Of a DNA stretch of 64,000 nucleotides, positions 49,634 through 61,452 are shown piece after piece. The notes under the pieces are model-generated. The model was not told where the DNA came from, ran no database searches, and worked only from the letters and a program-made list of their open reading frames with translations. Position 1 is the first letter of the stretch; the number at the start of each line of letters is the position of its first letter. The DNA comes from Ciona intestinalis (Eukaryota > Chordata > Ascidiacea > Phlebobranchia > Cionidae). The position numbers and the translations under genes are program-made. The stretch covers positions 2,720,095-2,784,094 of the forward strand of contig NC_020169.2 in assembly GCF_000224145.3 (NCBI RefSeq), in the 5' to 3' direction.

Positions 49634-52600
49634 ATGGAGAAAGGTGGGTAACGAATGCTTGTGTTACAATTAATACGGTTATAGCGTGAAGATACCAAGG
49701 TTATAGTAAAGTATTGGATTTTTAGTTTGCCTGTTTTTAGAAGAAAGCAACGCTTCGAAAATTGGCGAAAATGGTGTTGAAGGAAAAAAGAAATCCGGAA
49801 TTTTCTGGCCCGCTCTGCTTCTTGTCGTTATAGCATTGGCAAGAATAGGCGGGGTATGGTTTAGTGTTAATTTTAAAATAGTTACTTAGAAAAAAAAATT
49901 TAAAATGGTTACAAATTTTAAAATGGTTACAACTAAAATAGAGTAAAGTACTATGGGATAAGATGGGATACGGTTCATTACCTAATCGTGTTTTTAACAA
50001 TTTACAATAACGTTCTTTTCGAGTTACAGAGCTACCTTTATATGATTCTGTAAACATTTATTGTTCACTAACTAATGAAAAAAGAAAAGAAAAAAAAAAC
50101 ATGTCCTATCTTATCCCACCCTACTATACGGAGCGGTTGCACTCAAAGTACAGCACTTACCTACCTAAACTCTTATTGTTTTTACTCATCAAATTGATCA
50201 TGTAAACTCTATTTTTGAAGGGTTTGTTTATCTCAATTCATGGCCCGACCTTACTAACGCTCGCCAACAATGTGGGGTCTACTGTTGGACAAGTTTCATG
50301 GGTGTTTACTGGACGCTCGGTCGGTGTTCTTGCTGGTGGAATTATCACGGGTTACATAATGAGACACGTCAATAACATGCTGTCATTCGGTAATTGATAA
50401 TTTAAACTTGTATATAGTGGGGGAAGATGGGAGCCTTTTAGCACGTAATATTTAAATATCCGATCGAGTTTTAAACAATTAACAACGGTCTATAAAGGTT
50501 GTGAGGATATGGTTTTGGATGTTTTTTGTTTAGTACAAAATTGAGCTAGAAAATTCAGCAAAAAGATGTCCCGTCTCGCCCCACCGTAACTATATATTGC
50601 ACCCACTATCTTCACAGCGTTAAATTCGTTCTTACTTGCTGCTGTTATCGTTGCAACTCCATGGATTGAAGCTTTGTGGCTGCTCATAATCGTAGTGATG
50701 GCTGGTGGTATCGGGTTTGGGTTCTTGGACGCAGGTAATGCATTAATCTGTATCATGGAAACTTATTATGTACTATATAATGTATTAATATTATAATGTA
50801 TAGTACTGTAGTGTACCATTGAAGGCCAACACTTTTAATGTTAATTATAAAGAGTTGACACAATTAGTATATATGATGGGAGAATAGAAGGGGACACCTT
50901 TAGCACATAATATCTAAACATACTGATCGAGTTTTGAACAACTAACAACGGTTTATGGCAGTCGCGAAGATGCATTTTATAATTCTTTGTTTATTACCAA
51001 AAGAAACGATAAAATAGAACGAAAAGGGTATATCTCTCCCTTTACCCTACTAGATACTAATGCCATGTTCGCAGCATTAATCATTAAAAGCGCTTAAAAT
51101 ATAACCTACAAGCGTTACATGTATTTATACCTTTGTGTTTGCTGACTGCAAACATTTACTTTTTGTGGCAGGCATGCAAGCGCTGATTTTACAAGTGTGG
51201 GGAGAGAAAGATTCACGGCCCATCATATCCGGATATCACTTCGCAATTGCTCTTGGGGCGTTTCTTGCTCCGATAATAGGTTCGTTTTAGTACATTGTAA
51301 AAATAACGATAGATTACACACAAAGGGAAATGCTTGCTTGGCGAAATTGCTTCGCTCGTTGCAAGAGTTTCTGTTTGAAGAATACATGTTTGTTTTATTT
51401 TTAGCCTATCTAGGGTAATCGTGTCATATTCATTTACTTTTCGTATTCTTTTAACTGCGCTTATATTTTTAGTATTAGAAAAAAACATTATTATTTAGGG
51501 TAACAATAGTTATAGTGTGCTTTCCTCTGTTACCTAGAGGTTTATACGGGTTCAAGACTCGCCGTTGTTACCCTAGGGGGTGTCTGTGTCCTTCGGCTTG
51601 GAGATTTAACTGCAATTGCTCCAGCCTGGTGGAGCATTATGAATGATTACCAACAAAGTTACATAAATGATAACTTGTAAACGGCACGAGGTGTATGAAA
51701 TCAGAACAACCGTGTTATAAGTTCTATATCGTTATTGCCCTGCCTCGCGATGATCAATAAGTTAGATTCACCATTGTTTTTAAAGGATTTTTAAAACGAT
51801 ATTCTTTAAATGCAGCACAACCGTTTTTAAGCCAGCAAGGCGAAGAAGGCTTATGTCCAGAGAAACCAAACAATTTTCTGCCGACGGATAATATTTCAAC
51901 GATTGCACCAGACATATGGGGTGTAAGATATAAAGTAAAAGTATAGTAGGGTGGGGGAGATGGGACACCTTATCATTATATTTTCTGGTCACATTTGATA
52001 GTAAACAAAGAAAATTTAAATAATCAATAAACATGTATTCTCACGACTTCCATGAAACGTTGTTTAATTGTTTAAAACATGATCAGGATATTTGGATATT
52101 ATGTGCTAAAGGTGTCCCATCTTCTCCACCCTAATATTTCTTACTTAGCTGTTATAAACAATTTTCTGAATTCATCCAAAATTAAGCCAAACGCAAAGAA
52201 GCAACCATTTTTATATCCATTTTCTCAAAAGCAATGGCAAAGAACAAATTTATTAAAACAACGAAGAGAAGGGTTTTCATAACAAAACGAAAATGTTAAA
52301 TAATAACGTGGTGCGGAGAAAACTATAATTAAGGAACATTTCTCAATTAAAATTCTAAGGGCCATTTGCAATGAATTATTAGACTATAGTACGTGACCTA
52401 TGATTCCCATTTGTGTGATTCGCACCAACGTCCGCGGAAAATAAGGGTGCCTGTTCCGGTCGAAAATGTAAGCTCGTCGATGTTAATATGCGCGTTGATA
52501 TAGTAGGGTGGGGGAAGACGGTACACCTTTTCGTTTAGTTTTCTCTTTTCATTAGGTAGTAAACAAAGAACATTCAATGAATTATAAAACCGTATCTTCA

Positions 52601-53855
52601 CGACTTCCACAGACCGTTGTTAATTGTTTAAAACATTATCAGGCTATTTGGATATTATGTGTTAAAGGTGTCCCATCTTCCCCCACTCTACTATATCATA
52701 CAAGCAATACATTTTGCACCCATAAGCCTTAAACTATGTAGTTTTTACGTTTTTTAGACGACGGCCAAAGATTCTACAACATGGTACAGTCCAATCGTGT
52801 GGGCGTATTTAATATGCGGCGTCTTCATGGTCGTTGTCGGTGTCATATTCCTTGTTCTGGTTTGTTTAAAACTCGAGAAACATGTTCGTTCCTCCCAAAC
52901 GAAAATCATTGAAACGAGAGAAGAAGATAAATTGAAAGATGTGATTCTCCTATTTAGCTTGGTGTGTGTTTACTACTTCTTCTGCGTGGCTGGAGAGACC
53001 GCATATAACAGCTATATATACTCTGTTTCTATATGCTCGGGCCTTCAATTCTCGGTAAGTTTGCTATAAGCAAGCAAATCAACATAAATCAAATTGTGTA
53101 TATAATGTTGTAGATGTATTATAAGTGTGAGAAGGATCTTTTGTTTTGGGGTTTTAAAGAACGTTTAGTCTGCCATGCGGCGAGACATATCGTCAGGTTT
53201 GCCGTTATAACTGTCCAAGGAAATACATACGCGAGCATTATAGCAGCGTCAAGCCTCGAACCCGTATCCACTGGCAACAAGCATAAGTCAGATTGTACCC
53301 TTTTCTGTAAACGTTTAAAAGTACGCCCGTCTTTTTCATTTTTGTTTTTTTTAGCCCGGCGATGGAACTACTATCAATGCTTTATTCTGGATTGGTTTCG
53401 GCGCTGGGAGATTGGGCGGGGTCGTGATACTGAAATACTTCACTCCTAAACAAGTTCTATTCGTCGATTTTGCCGGCATCATCGTATCCATGATCATCGT
53501 TTGCATCTTTGGGGAACAAACAGCTGAAGTGACTTGGGCGATCACATTTTTCTACAGTTTTTTCCAAGCAACAATTTACCCAGCTGGAGTGTCTTGGACT
53601 TCTCAGTACACCAATATGTCGGGAAACTATATCTTTATTTTCTCAGCCGGCCAAGCCATTGGAAGCATGGTACTTTTACCAGTAGGTGGCTTATTGTTTG
53701 ATATCGACCCTTTTAACGTTATGTATTTAGTACTCGGTTGTTCTTGCGCCAATGCGCTGGTTTTTGGGTTGATGTTATGGGAAGGAAAACGGCTGAAGCG
53801 AAAACGGGCATTAGAAAATAACCAAACTAAATGTACCCATTCTTCCCGTTTGTAA
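49634..53855 (+). CDS. MFS transporter 2 (MFSD4/NaGLT1-like)
   Basis: Eight exons: 49634-49643, 49741-49853, 50221-50389, 50618-50734, 51172-51279, 51816-51922, 52758-53054 and 53355-53855. They give 473 residues. It is a tandem paralogue of the gene at 43129: three internal exons have identical lengths (169, 117, 108 nt) and all introns share phase. Sequence match is strong in GPTLLTLANNVGSTVGQ, GRSVGVLAGG, GFGFLDAGMQALILQ and SWTSQYTNMSGNYIFIF. The last exon is longer and ends in a Lys/Arg-rich cytosolic tail. The sixth exon (extracellular loop) has diverged most, which would fit different substrate access or glycosylation. The same solute-carrier assignment and uncertainty apply as for gene 1. 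Start: ATGGAGAAAG, then a GTGGGT donor; no alternative in-frame ATG precedes the first helix. Confidence 0.88.
49945..50130. mobile_element. Palindromic MITE copy (orientation B)
   Basis: CTATGGGATAAGATGGGATA at the left and TGTCCTATCTTATCCCACCC at the right. Intron 2 of MFS gene 2. Confidence 0.8.
50412..50594. mobile_element. Palindromic MITE copy (orientation B)
   Basis: TATAGTGGGGGAAGATGGGA at the left and GATGTCCCGTCTCGCCCCAC at the right. Ends 25 nt before the 50618 exon. Confidence 0.85.
50870..51055. mobile_element. Palindromic MITE copy (orientation B), diverged
   Basis: GAATAGAAGGGGACACCTTT at the left; AAAGGGTATATCTCTCCCTT at the right. Intron 4 of MFS gene 2. Confidence 0.75.
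51515..51760 (+). repeat. SINE copy
   Basis: Box-B-like CGGGTTCAAGACTCGCCG, body AACTGCAATTGCTCCAGCC and tail CACGAGGTGTATGAAATCAG. It ends about 55 nt before the acceptor of the 51816 exon. Confidence 0.8.
51943..52137. mobile_element. Palindromic MITE copy (orientation A), full length
   Basis: AGTAGGGTGGGGGAGATGGG at the left and GTGTCCCATCTTCTCCACCC at the right. It starts about 20 nt after the donor of the 51922 exon. Confidence 0.85.
52498..52698. mobile_element. Palindromic MITE copy (orientation A), full length
   Basis: TAGTAGGGTGGGGGAAGACG at the left and GTGTCCCATCTTCCCCCACT at the right, with TATA on both sides. It can serve as a good family representative. Confidence 0.9.
53200..53280 (-). 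repeat. SINE fragment, reverse orientation
   Basis: Reverse of the head region: CCAAGGAAATACATACGC and AGCGTCAAGCCTCGAACCCG. Last intron of MFS gene 2. Confidence 0.55.
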
Positions 53856-54763
53856 GGTGCTACATCAGTATTTGCGACATTTTAAATTAGTTCAGAAGGT
53901 ATACTGCAATGAAATCTTATACCATTTTGATAGAGCCGTATTTTTATCACCTATAAAACAGTGCGTAGACCTATTTGGCGATAAGAGTATTTCATGCCAC
54001 GTTTAATTTTTTGACAATATGTAATACTATAGAGTAGAATGAAATAACGTTAGCACCGAAATCGCGTATTTTCTGATCATGTTTTAAATAGTTAACAGCC
54101 CTGTTTATATACATTGGGCTACGGTTACATGATTCAGTAAATAAATTGGATGTCTCATCTTACCCCGCCCTATTACAGTTTAGTTATTACTGTGTAGCCT
54201 TTATTGTACCGTCATATTTTTTATTGTTTGCTGTTATAGATATATGAGTAACGTAATTAAGCATCATGATTTTCCAGTTTTATCTCAAACGTGCATCTCG
54301 CTGTGCAAACGAGAATTCAAATATAGTTTCGCTAATCAATGCTTCTGCATGATTTAACTGATCGTGAAACGTAGTACAGAAGAATTCACGTTGATGTGCT
54401 GTTAACTACACTGTCAGTTGTATATAAACATTGAGTGACTAGTTCATCGCCATTTCCTGTAAACCAATGCATTCAGCTACAGTGCGTTGCTAATGCTCTT
54501 TTTGTGCAGCTATATGGCTGCCCCTTTAGAGCGAAGGCGAGCGAATTAAAGTGCCTATAGTACGCCGCTCGGTCCATGCTTTTAACACAACGATGAGCAG
54601 CCGCTTAGCGTGAGTTATAAATATAGTAGCGCATCCGGTACAGCCGTGGAAAGTCACTAGCGAAAATAAGCAGCATTCACGCACAAACTTGCGCACTAGA
54701 AGTGATTCAGACTATTGACAACGTAATGATCGAAAATAAGCTTTGAATCAAGCCGCCAACGAG
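53856..54763. other. Intergenic region with one decayed MITE
   Basis: A diverged orientation B MITE lies at about 54030-54175 (right end GTCTCATCTTACCCCGCCCT). The remainder has no recognisable exon and presumably includes the GPCR promoter. Confidence 0.5.
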
Positions 54764-57700
54764 ATGGAGTCAGAAAGCAATGAAAGTGACTCATCTGGCA
54801 CAACAGTTGAGTGTGGTACGTACACGCAAGCTTAGCAAAACAAGTGGTTAGAGTTCAAGCAAGGGTGCTGGCATATTACGAGCCATAGTAACTAGCAATC
54901 CGTTTTCACGCTGAGTTGTCATATGGTTAAAACAGATGAGGGATAGTGTAAACATAAGGAAAGGAGAAGCGTTGTCTAAATATGTACAACTGATATGTAA
55001 GCTTGAAGTGTTTTAGCGGCTGGAAGGTTTTAATTTGTCGTATAGTTTATTTTGCGACGTTTCAAAACCGAAACGAAGCATAAACAAATATAGACACCGC
55101 AGAGTAGCGTCTAAGATTGTGTAAGATTCAAAATTATAACATTTCAATTTGACCTAAGGCGACAAACGAAAAGGTATAAGATCAAAAGCAACGATAAGAA
55201 CTGACTTTTTGGCCCTGCAAGAATAGACAGTGAATCTGCTTTCGAATCAAACCTCAGTTTCGTTCGGATCACTGACTCAAAAATAGATTTGTTTTTTTTG
55301 CGGACCGAGCGTTACACCCGTGACGCAAACGAGTCTATTTATCCGCTCGCGCTACCCGAAAAGCAGTTGGATTCTCACGCTGGTATAGAATTAAGCAGCA
55401 ATGGACGTAAACAGCACGAACTCAAGCCTCACTGCCATTGCGGATTTTAGGTTAGTGATGTGTGTTTGAATAGAATATATAGGTGTATGATAATTCGGAT
55501 TGCAAACAATTTAAAATATAACAGAAATATGAGATAATGGTACTATTGGGTAAGATGGAATAGCTTTTAGCACATAATGGCCCATATTTCCTAATCGTGT
55601 TTATTACAATAACTAACGCTCTTTTAAGTCGCGAGGATACGATTTCATAATTCTTTAAATATTCTTTATTTTACTATCAAATGGATTATCTTACTCTACG
55701 TATAGGCTATACGGAAATGTAGATTGCGTATGCTTTAAATTTTCAAAGAAATGTCTTCCATATATGCATAGCGTGGTATTCTACGAGTTGTTTACGGTTA
55801 CTTCTAAGACATTAATGTGCTATCTAAATAGTTGTTAGGTTTATCTGTAATTCGGCGTCGACTTATTCTAGCAAAATACAACTTTACAATTGAGTGGAGC
55901 TATTCAAACGTTTACGGTTCAATAGATACTAAAGGATAACTAGCTAGCACTCAAAGAGCTATATCCAATAATATTGTATAAAATTTCGCCATCTTGACTT
56001 CGAAGTACGTTTTATCCTTTAATTACCTATTTATCCGTCAACAAACGGGGAGTGGAACAATTTTCATAAATGACATTGATTCGGCAAAGCGACAAGAATT
56101 AGCCCGCCAAAATCGTGATCTAATACACTGTGCAGTGACTATATCCGTGCATTTGAAAATTGCGTAATTTTGTAATTTTTCAGACGCAAAATAGACCACA
56201 GTAAATATACACTTCCTACTGCAAAAATACCCGTGAACCAACGCATCACATTACTTAATGATGCTTTTACGTTGCCATTACTTATGACGCCAATAAACCG
56301 AAACAGCAATTACATGTACCAATTGTCGCGACAAAACAAAAAACTCACTTCTTTTTTCTGGTTTCAGATACATCGGTATTGTGATTGGAATCGTCGATAT
56401 AATTTTGGGCACATTGGGAAACATTCTTACTATCGTAGTATTCTCAAGGATTTCGAATCTTCAATCCTTATTTAATATCTTCATAATCAACTTAGCTATA
56501 ATAGATTTCCTTACAGCTGCTTTTATGATGCCGTTAAACGTTGCTGGTTATGTGCAAATGAATTGGTAAGTTAAACTTATAATATGGTGGGGGAAGATCG
56601 GGCACCTTTAGCACATATTATTCAAAACCCCTGATCGTGTTGTAAACAATTGACAACGGTCGCTTGTTAGTACATACAACTAACAGTAATATTATATTTG
56701 CCGTTCATTTGTAGTATATACTATATGGAGTAAAATGGATACTGTTAGCACATAATAATCCATATTTCCGAATCGTGTTTTTGACAATTAATAACTTTCA
56801 TTTACTTAAAAAGTCATGAGAATACGGTTATACAATTCTTCGATTGTTTTTTGTTTACTAACCAAATTGGACGAGAAAATAGAATGAAAGGGGGTCCATC
56901 TTTCCCCACCCTACTGTAACTACAAATGATACGTATAGTGGGTTGACGGGCGATGGTTCATGTTTTTATTCTATTTTATTGTCCCATTTAGCATTGGGAT
57001 ATTTACAGAATTGTAAAACTGTATCCTCACGACTCTTAAAGTAAATAAAAGTTATTAATTGTTAAAAACACGATTAGGAAATATGGGCTATTATGTGCTA
57101 ACAGCATCCATTTTACTCTATAGTGTACACTATAAATAAACGGCAAATAGAATATTACTGTTAGTTCTATGTACTAACAAGCGAAAAAATACCGATTCAA
57201 TTCGTTATATAACATAACTTTAACATAAAAAACCTTTATCCATATTTTCCAAAAACAAAATTTATGTTTTTATTTTTATCAGTAAAAATATATCTTTTAT
57301 TTGAATACAGGCCGATCGGTGGGCCAGACAGCGTGTCCGCATCAGTTCAAGCATACGTGTATTTTTGCTGCGGGTATACCTCCATTACGTGCTTTATGCT
57401 GATCACAGTTAATCGCTTTATAAGCGTCATGTTTCCAAAGCATTACAAGTAAGTCGGCAGATCCTGCAATTAGTGTCAAATGTGCGGTAGTAACTACCAT
57501 TACAGACGGCGGAATATAGGCCATATTGATACGTCTATATTAGGTGACAGTATTACTTCCTTGCCACTTTTATAGGCAGCAATTCTATACTCGTGGGTGT
57601 AGGTAAATGAACTACCACGTAATCTCAAAGCGAAAATAGACGTACACCAAGGAAAGAGTAATTCAATGTTGTTTTATGCAACAGAGAACATTTTTAAATA

Positions 57701-60565
57701 CAGCTCTTCGTCAAAACATACTACGAATAAAAGGTTAACAATAAAATTCCCCCTGGTTACTCAGGTTTCTACTCCCGAAATCATCGCTTCGAACCATTAA
57801 ACACAATTTTATGAATTTGCTACTATTTTTAATTGTGCTCTTGGTCAAAAGTAACTATGAAAAAATTGTCAATAAAATTTCGTCTGACTAATAGTAATGT
57901 TTCTACTACTAAGTCGTACACCTTAATCCCGCTTCTCATATGTCAGTAAACAAAACTATAAGTCTGCTAACGTCTGACCTCCTAATAACTGCACTAACTT
58001 AAACTAATTCGTAAAATGGTGTAAAACAGGGCAACATAAAATCAATTGAACGCTTGAACTGCAATCAGCGTGAAGTGTTACCTCAAGCATATATAACTGT
58101 GTAAAGTAATTTAAAACCAATATGCTTTAGGGTAGCTTAACTAATGCACACCAATTTTTAGGAACTTATGCTCTCAATGTACTCTATAAAAAATATTTAT
58201 ATATAGTTTTACTTTCATATAATTTACATTATGTTTTAGGTCTCTGTTCAGTCGCTGCGGGATTCTCGTTGGTTTAGTTTCCTCGTGGCTGATTGCGCCT
58301 GCGTTCTTGCTGCCCGTATTATTGGGCAGTGCCGACGGGTTACCTATCATAGGTTGGAACCAGAAGCAGTTTTTGTGCACGTTTATTCGCGTAACTGGAA
58401 AATGGAGGACTTACATGCAGGTTTGAAATAACTTGAAATATATACCAACATTATTGGTAGCTCGTAAGTGGGCACGAGGTGTATGAAACAATGCATCCGT
58501 GTTATAACGAATGTCGTTTTCCTGTCAGCCAGTTATATTCATTTAACTCGGTGTAAAATTTATACCGTCGCTTTTTTTAGTTTTTTAAAATTGTCAACGC
58601 TTGTTTATCTCGTATTAGGTTTTAAGAGTCTTGTTCCAGTTCCTACCAATAGTTACAATGGTCGTGTTATATTCGCTAATGTTTTGGAGACTAAAAAAGA
58701 AGTGGGGAGACGAAAACAATGGCTTACCATGGGAGAAACAATCTAAAAACGGACCTGACGCAGTAGAACTAATGGCAATGGTAAAGTGTAATGAGTACAT
58801 GTATATAGTACTACTGTGGGGGTTTTCGATATATACTGTAGCACGTAAATTCTATATTTCCTTGTCGTTTGTTAATAGTGCTCTTTTAAAGTAACGGAGC
58901 TATGTAGGTTATATATTACTATGTGGTAAGATGGGACACCATTAGCATGTAATATCCAAACATCCTGATCGTGCTTAGGCTATACGGTTTTATAATTCTA
59001 TAAATGTTCTTTGTTTACTATACCAAATGGGACGAGAAAATAGAATGAAAAGGTGTCCCATCTTTCCCCACCCTACTATAATTCTCCATAAATGTTTTTT
59101 GTGTACCACCAAATGGCATAAAAACATAAAATGGAAGCATGTTCTAACATACCCCACCCTGCTATATGATGGATAAGCTTGTCGGATCTTCGTGTGTGTT
59201 CTTGGCAAGCGTAAGGTGCGCACAATCTTATTTCAGTAGCTCGTGATCGATTTTTCACATAAACAACCATATTCATTAATCTCCAAACATCAGCATATAT
59301 TTAATGTGTAAATACACCATGATTCTGTTTACCAAAATTCATATACCGTGGGCGTATTTTAAAGTACATACTAGGCAAAGCCATTTTATATCATCAATTA
59401 AATTGCTAGTTAAGTGACAAAGTATGTCTATAAGACGCACGTCCAAGGTCTATACTGATCAAGAGGAAAAACATGAACCAATATAACCGATGCATAACAG
59501 AGCAATTTGTATGGGTAAAACGGAGACTCCTGTGTAGAGTACCGCGTCCTTCGGTTATTGGTTCATTTTGTTCCTCTTGATTGGTATAGTCTGTATATTT
59601 GCCACCGTCTTTAAACCGCAATATATAGTATAGTGTGGGGTGAATGGGACATCTTTAGCACATAATATCGCAAGAATCTTAAATGATTTTTGTTTACTAC
59701 CAAATAGGACAAGAAAACAGAATGAAAAAGTGTCCTATCTTCCCCCAACTTCTAAACTTGAAAGTTAAACTATTATTCTGCAGAACGAACGCGGCGTTAA
59801 ATTAAACGAAGAAGAAGCCAAAGAAGCGCGTAGACAAGTAGTCGAGCGAAAGAAATTGACGGAGAAACGTCTTCTCACTGTCAGCGTTGTAATCTGCTGT
59901 GCTTTTGTTTTTTTGTTCTTACCCAGCTTAATCGTGAACCTTATTTCAGGAAGGTAAGATGGTATAATAATAATAACTTTATTTGTCTCTTTCATTACGG
60001 TAGCGAAGATTTAATAATATTTTAAACGAAGAGGCAGGATATAGCGACAAAACAACAGTCGTTAAAACACGCTTACAGTTACAGGTAGTGTTTTTATAGA
60101 GCATGAAAGATGTATAGGCCTAATAATCTATGTCTAACTTCTGACACTGTTATCTATATTGGGGCACTTTAAAAATGGAAATATCGATTAAAATTTAGAT
60201 TGAAATACATTCTACATTTATTTGCGTTATCTGGATAGTCTACAATTTGCGACATAAAAATCAATTCCTAAAATTACATACCAACCAAATTCCGTCTGGA
60301 TACGCAACTACACAAATACCATCTAAAAACAAACAAAAATGGCGACTGTTGTTTTTTTAACCTTTAAACAGAAGTAATAAAACATTCGTATTTGTTGCAT
60401 TTCAGCGAAAATCTGGATCCGCGTGTGCATATGATAACGTCGAATATTACGTGGCTTAACAGCTGCGTCAACCCATTTATTTACGTCATACTTAACCCGG
60501 ATTTTCGAATGGAGTACCGCATCATACTGAAGTATTTATGGCTCAAAATCACCTGCAAACTGTAA
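54764..60565 (+). CDS. Class A (rhodopsin-family) G-protein-coupled receptor, orphan
   Basis: Eight exons: 54764-54815, 55399-55450, 56368-56565, 57311-57448, 58240-58420, 58619-58780, 59784-59953 and 60406-60565. They give 370 residues. The first exon is in phase with the second, but translation could also start at the ATG at 55401 (352 residues). Asn-X-Ser/Thr sites in the N-terminus suggest extracellular glycosylation. TM1 GTLGN, TM2 NLAIIDFLTAAFMMP, an NRF triplet in place of DRY at the end of TM3, the TM6 segment ICCAFVFLFLPS (no CWxP) and TM7 NPFIYVILNPDF are visible. NRY-type TM3 ends occur in melatonin receptors and in Tre1/moody/GPR84-like receptors; NPxxY in TM7 argues against melatonin receptors. 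Ligand unknown. The third intracellular loop is long and charged. Introns contain several MITEs and a SINE. Confidence 0.85.
55540..55705. mobile_element. Palindromic MITE copy (orientation B), diverged
   Basis: TATTGGGTAAGATGGAATAG at the left and ATGGATTATCTTACTCTACG at the right. Intron 2 of the GPCR. Confidence 0.7.
56584..57130. mobile_element. Cluster of three MITE copies
   Basis: A left-end fragment (56584-56660, GGTGGGGGAAGATCGGGCAC), an orientation B copy (56722-56928, right end GGTCCATCTTTCCCCACCCT) and an orientation A copy (56936-57128, left TGGGTTGACGGGCGATGGTT). All are in one GPCR intron. The two neighbouring copies in opposite orientation could themselves form a large hairpin. 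Confidence 0.75.
58450..58545 (+). repeat. SINE 3' fragment
   Basis: GGTAGCTCGTAAGTGGGCAC, AGGTGTATGAAACAATGC and CGTGTTATAACGAATGTCG. Intron of the GPCR. Confidence 0.65.
58910..59165. mobile_element. MITE copy plus adjoining right-end fragment
   Basis: A complete orientation B copy (58910-59088, TATGTGGTAAGATGGGACAC to GTGTCCCATCTTTCCCCACC) is followed by a second right half (59090-59165, TTTTTTGTGTACCACCAAAT to CTAACATACCCCACCCTGC). This looks like a partial tandem duplication. Confidence 0.8.
59451..59588. repeat. Foldback element with about 38-bp inverted repeats
   Basis: TATACTGATCAAGAGGAAAA at the left pairs with TTCCTCTTGATTGGTATA at the right, continuing inward through ATGAACCAAT/ATTGGTTCAT and CCGA/TCGG. 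The loop is about 60 bp. It is a different family from the GGTGGGG MITEs and TTAA elements. GPCR intron. Confidence 0.8.
59628..59758. mobile_element. Palindromic MITE copy (orientation B), internally deleted
   Basis: AGTGTGGGGTGAATGGGACA at the left and GTGTCCTATCTTCCCCCAAC at the right, only about 130 bp apart. The central 60 bp of the consensus are missing. It ends just before the acceptor of the 59784 exon. Confidence 0.8.
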
Positions 60566-60931
60566 CGCTATGAGAGGATTTTGGAATACAGGCCATACTA
60601 TAATTAAGGTGTAAACTAGATCTGCCTAAATAGAGAATGAATACTAACTGCCCTTGCTGTCATATATATATACTGTTCCGCTGACTTTTAATTACCTACT
60701 GTACTCGTTCTGAACTTTTAATAAACTTTCAGAAAGATATTTTACTTTTGAGATTTGGCAGTAGATTTTATTTTGTTGGTTTTTGCAGCTGAATATTTTT
60801 TCGGGGTTGTTTGGACGTTTCTTGGGATGTTTGTCACATTTTTTCCGTAGTGGTGTTGGAATGAACCTGCGCAGACTGGAAATGTCGTTTCTTGTTATTA
60901 ATAAGCAAACTACCAGCCTTAAAATAATAGT

Positions 60932-61310
60932 TCTGTGGGGTAAGATGGGTACCGTTAGCACATAAAGTACTATATTTCTTATTTTTTAACAATTACCAAC
61001 GCTGTTTAAAAGTCGTTTGCCTACGGTTACTTAATTCTGTAAATATTCTATTTACTATAGTAGGGTGGGGGGAGATGGGACGCCTTTAGCACATAATATT
61101 CAAATATCCTGATCGTGTTTTAAACAATTAACAACGGTTTATGGGAGTCGTAAGGATACGGTTTGATAATTATTTAAATTTTCTTTGTTTACTACTAAAT
61201 GTGACGAGAAAATAGAATGATAAGGTGTCCCATCTTTCCCCACCCTAATATATACCAAATGAGATAAGAAAGTGATAAAAACACAGACCATCTTACCCCA
61301 ACCTAATTAA
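60932..61310. mobile_element. MITE cluster downstream of GPCR
   Basis: A left half (60932-61055, CTGTGGGGTAAGATGGGTAC), a complete orientation B copy (61056-61256, AGTAGGGTGGGGGGAGATGG to GTGTCCCATCTTTCCCCACC) and a decayed right-end fragment to 61310. It lies between the convergent 3' ends of the GPCR and MED23. Confidence 0.85.
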
Positions 61311-61452
61311 AAGTAATATAAAGACAAAATTAAAAAAAAAAATCAAGAAAAAATATTCTGGAAATTACCAAAACAGTTTGACTCGAAAACGAGGCCTAAT
61401 TACGTTCACACGCAGCTGCTTATGTTTACAAAACCGACCACTACCGTAACAG

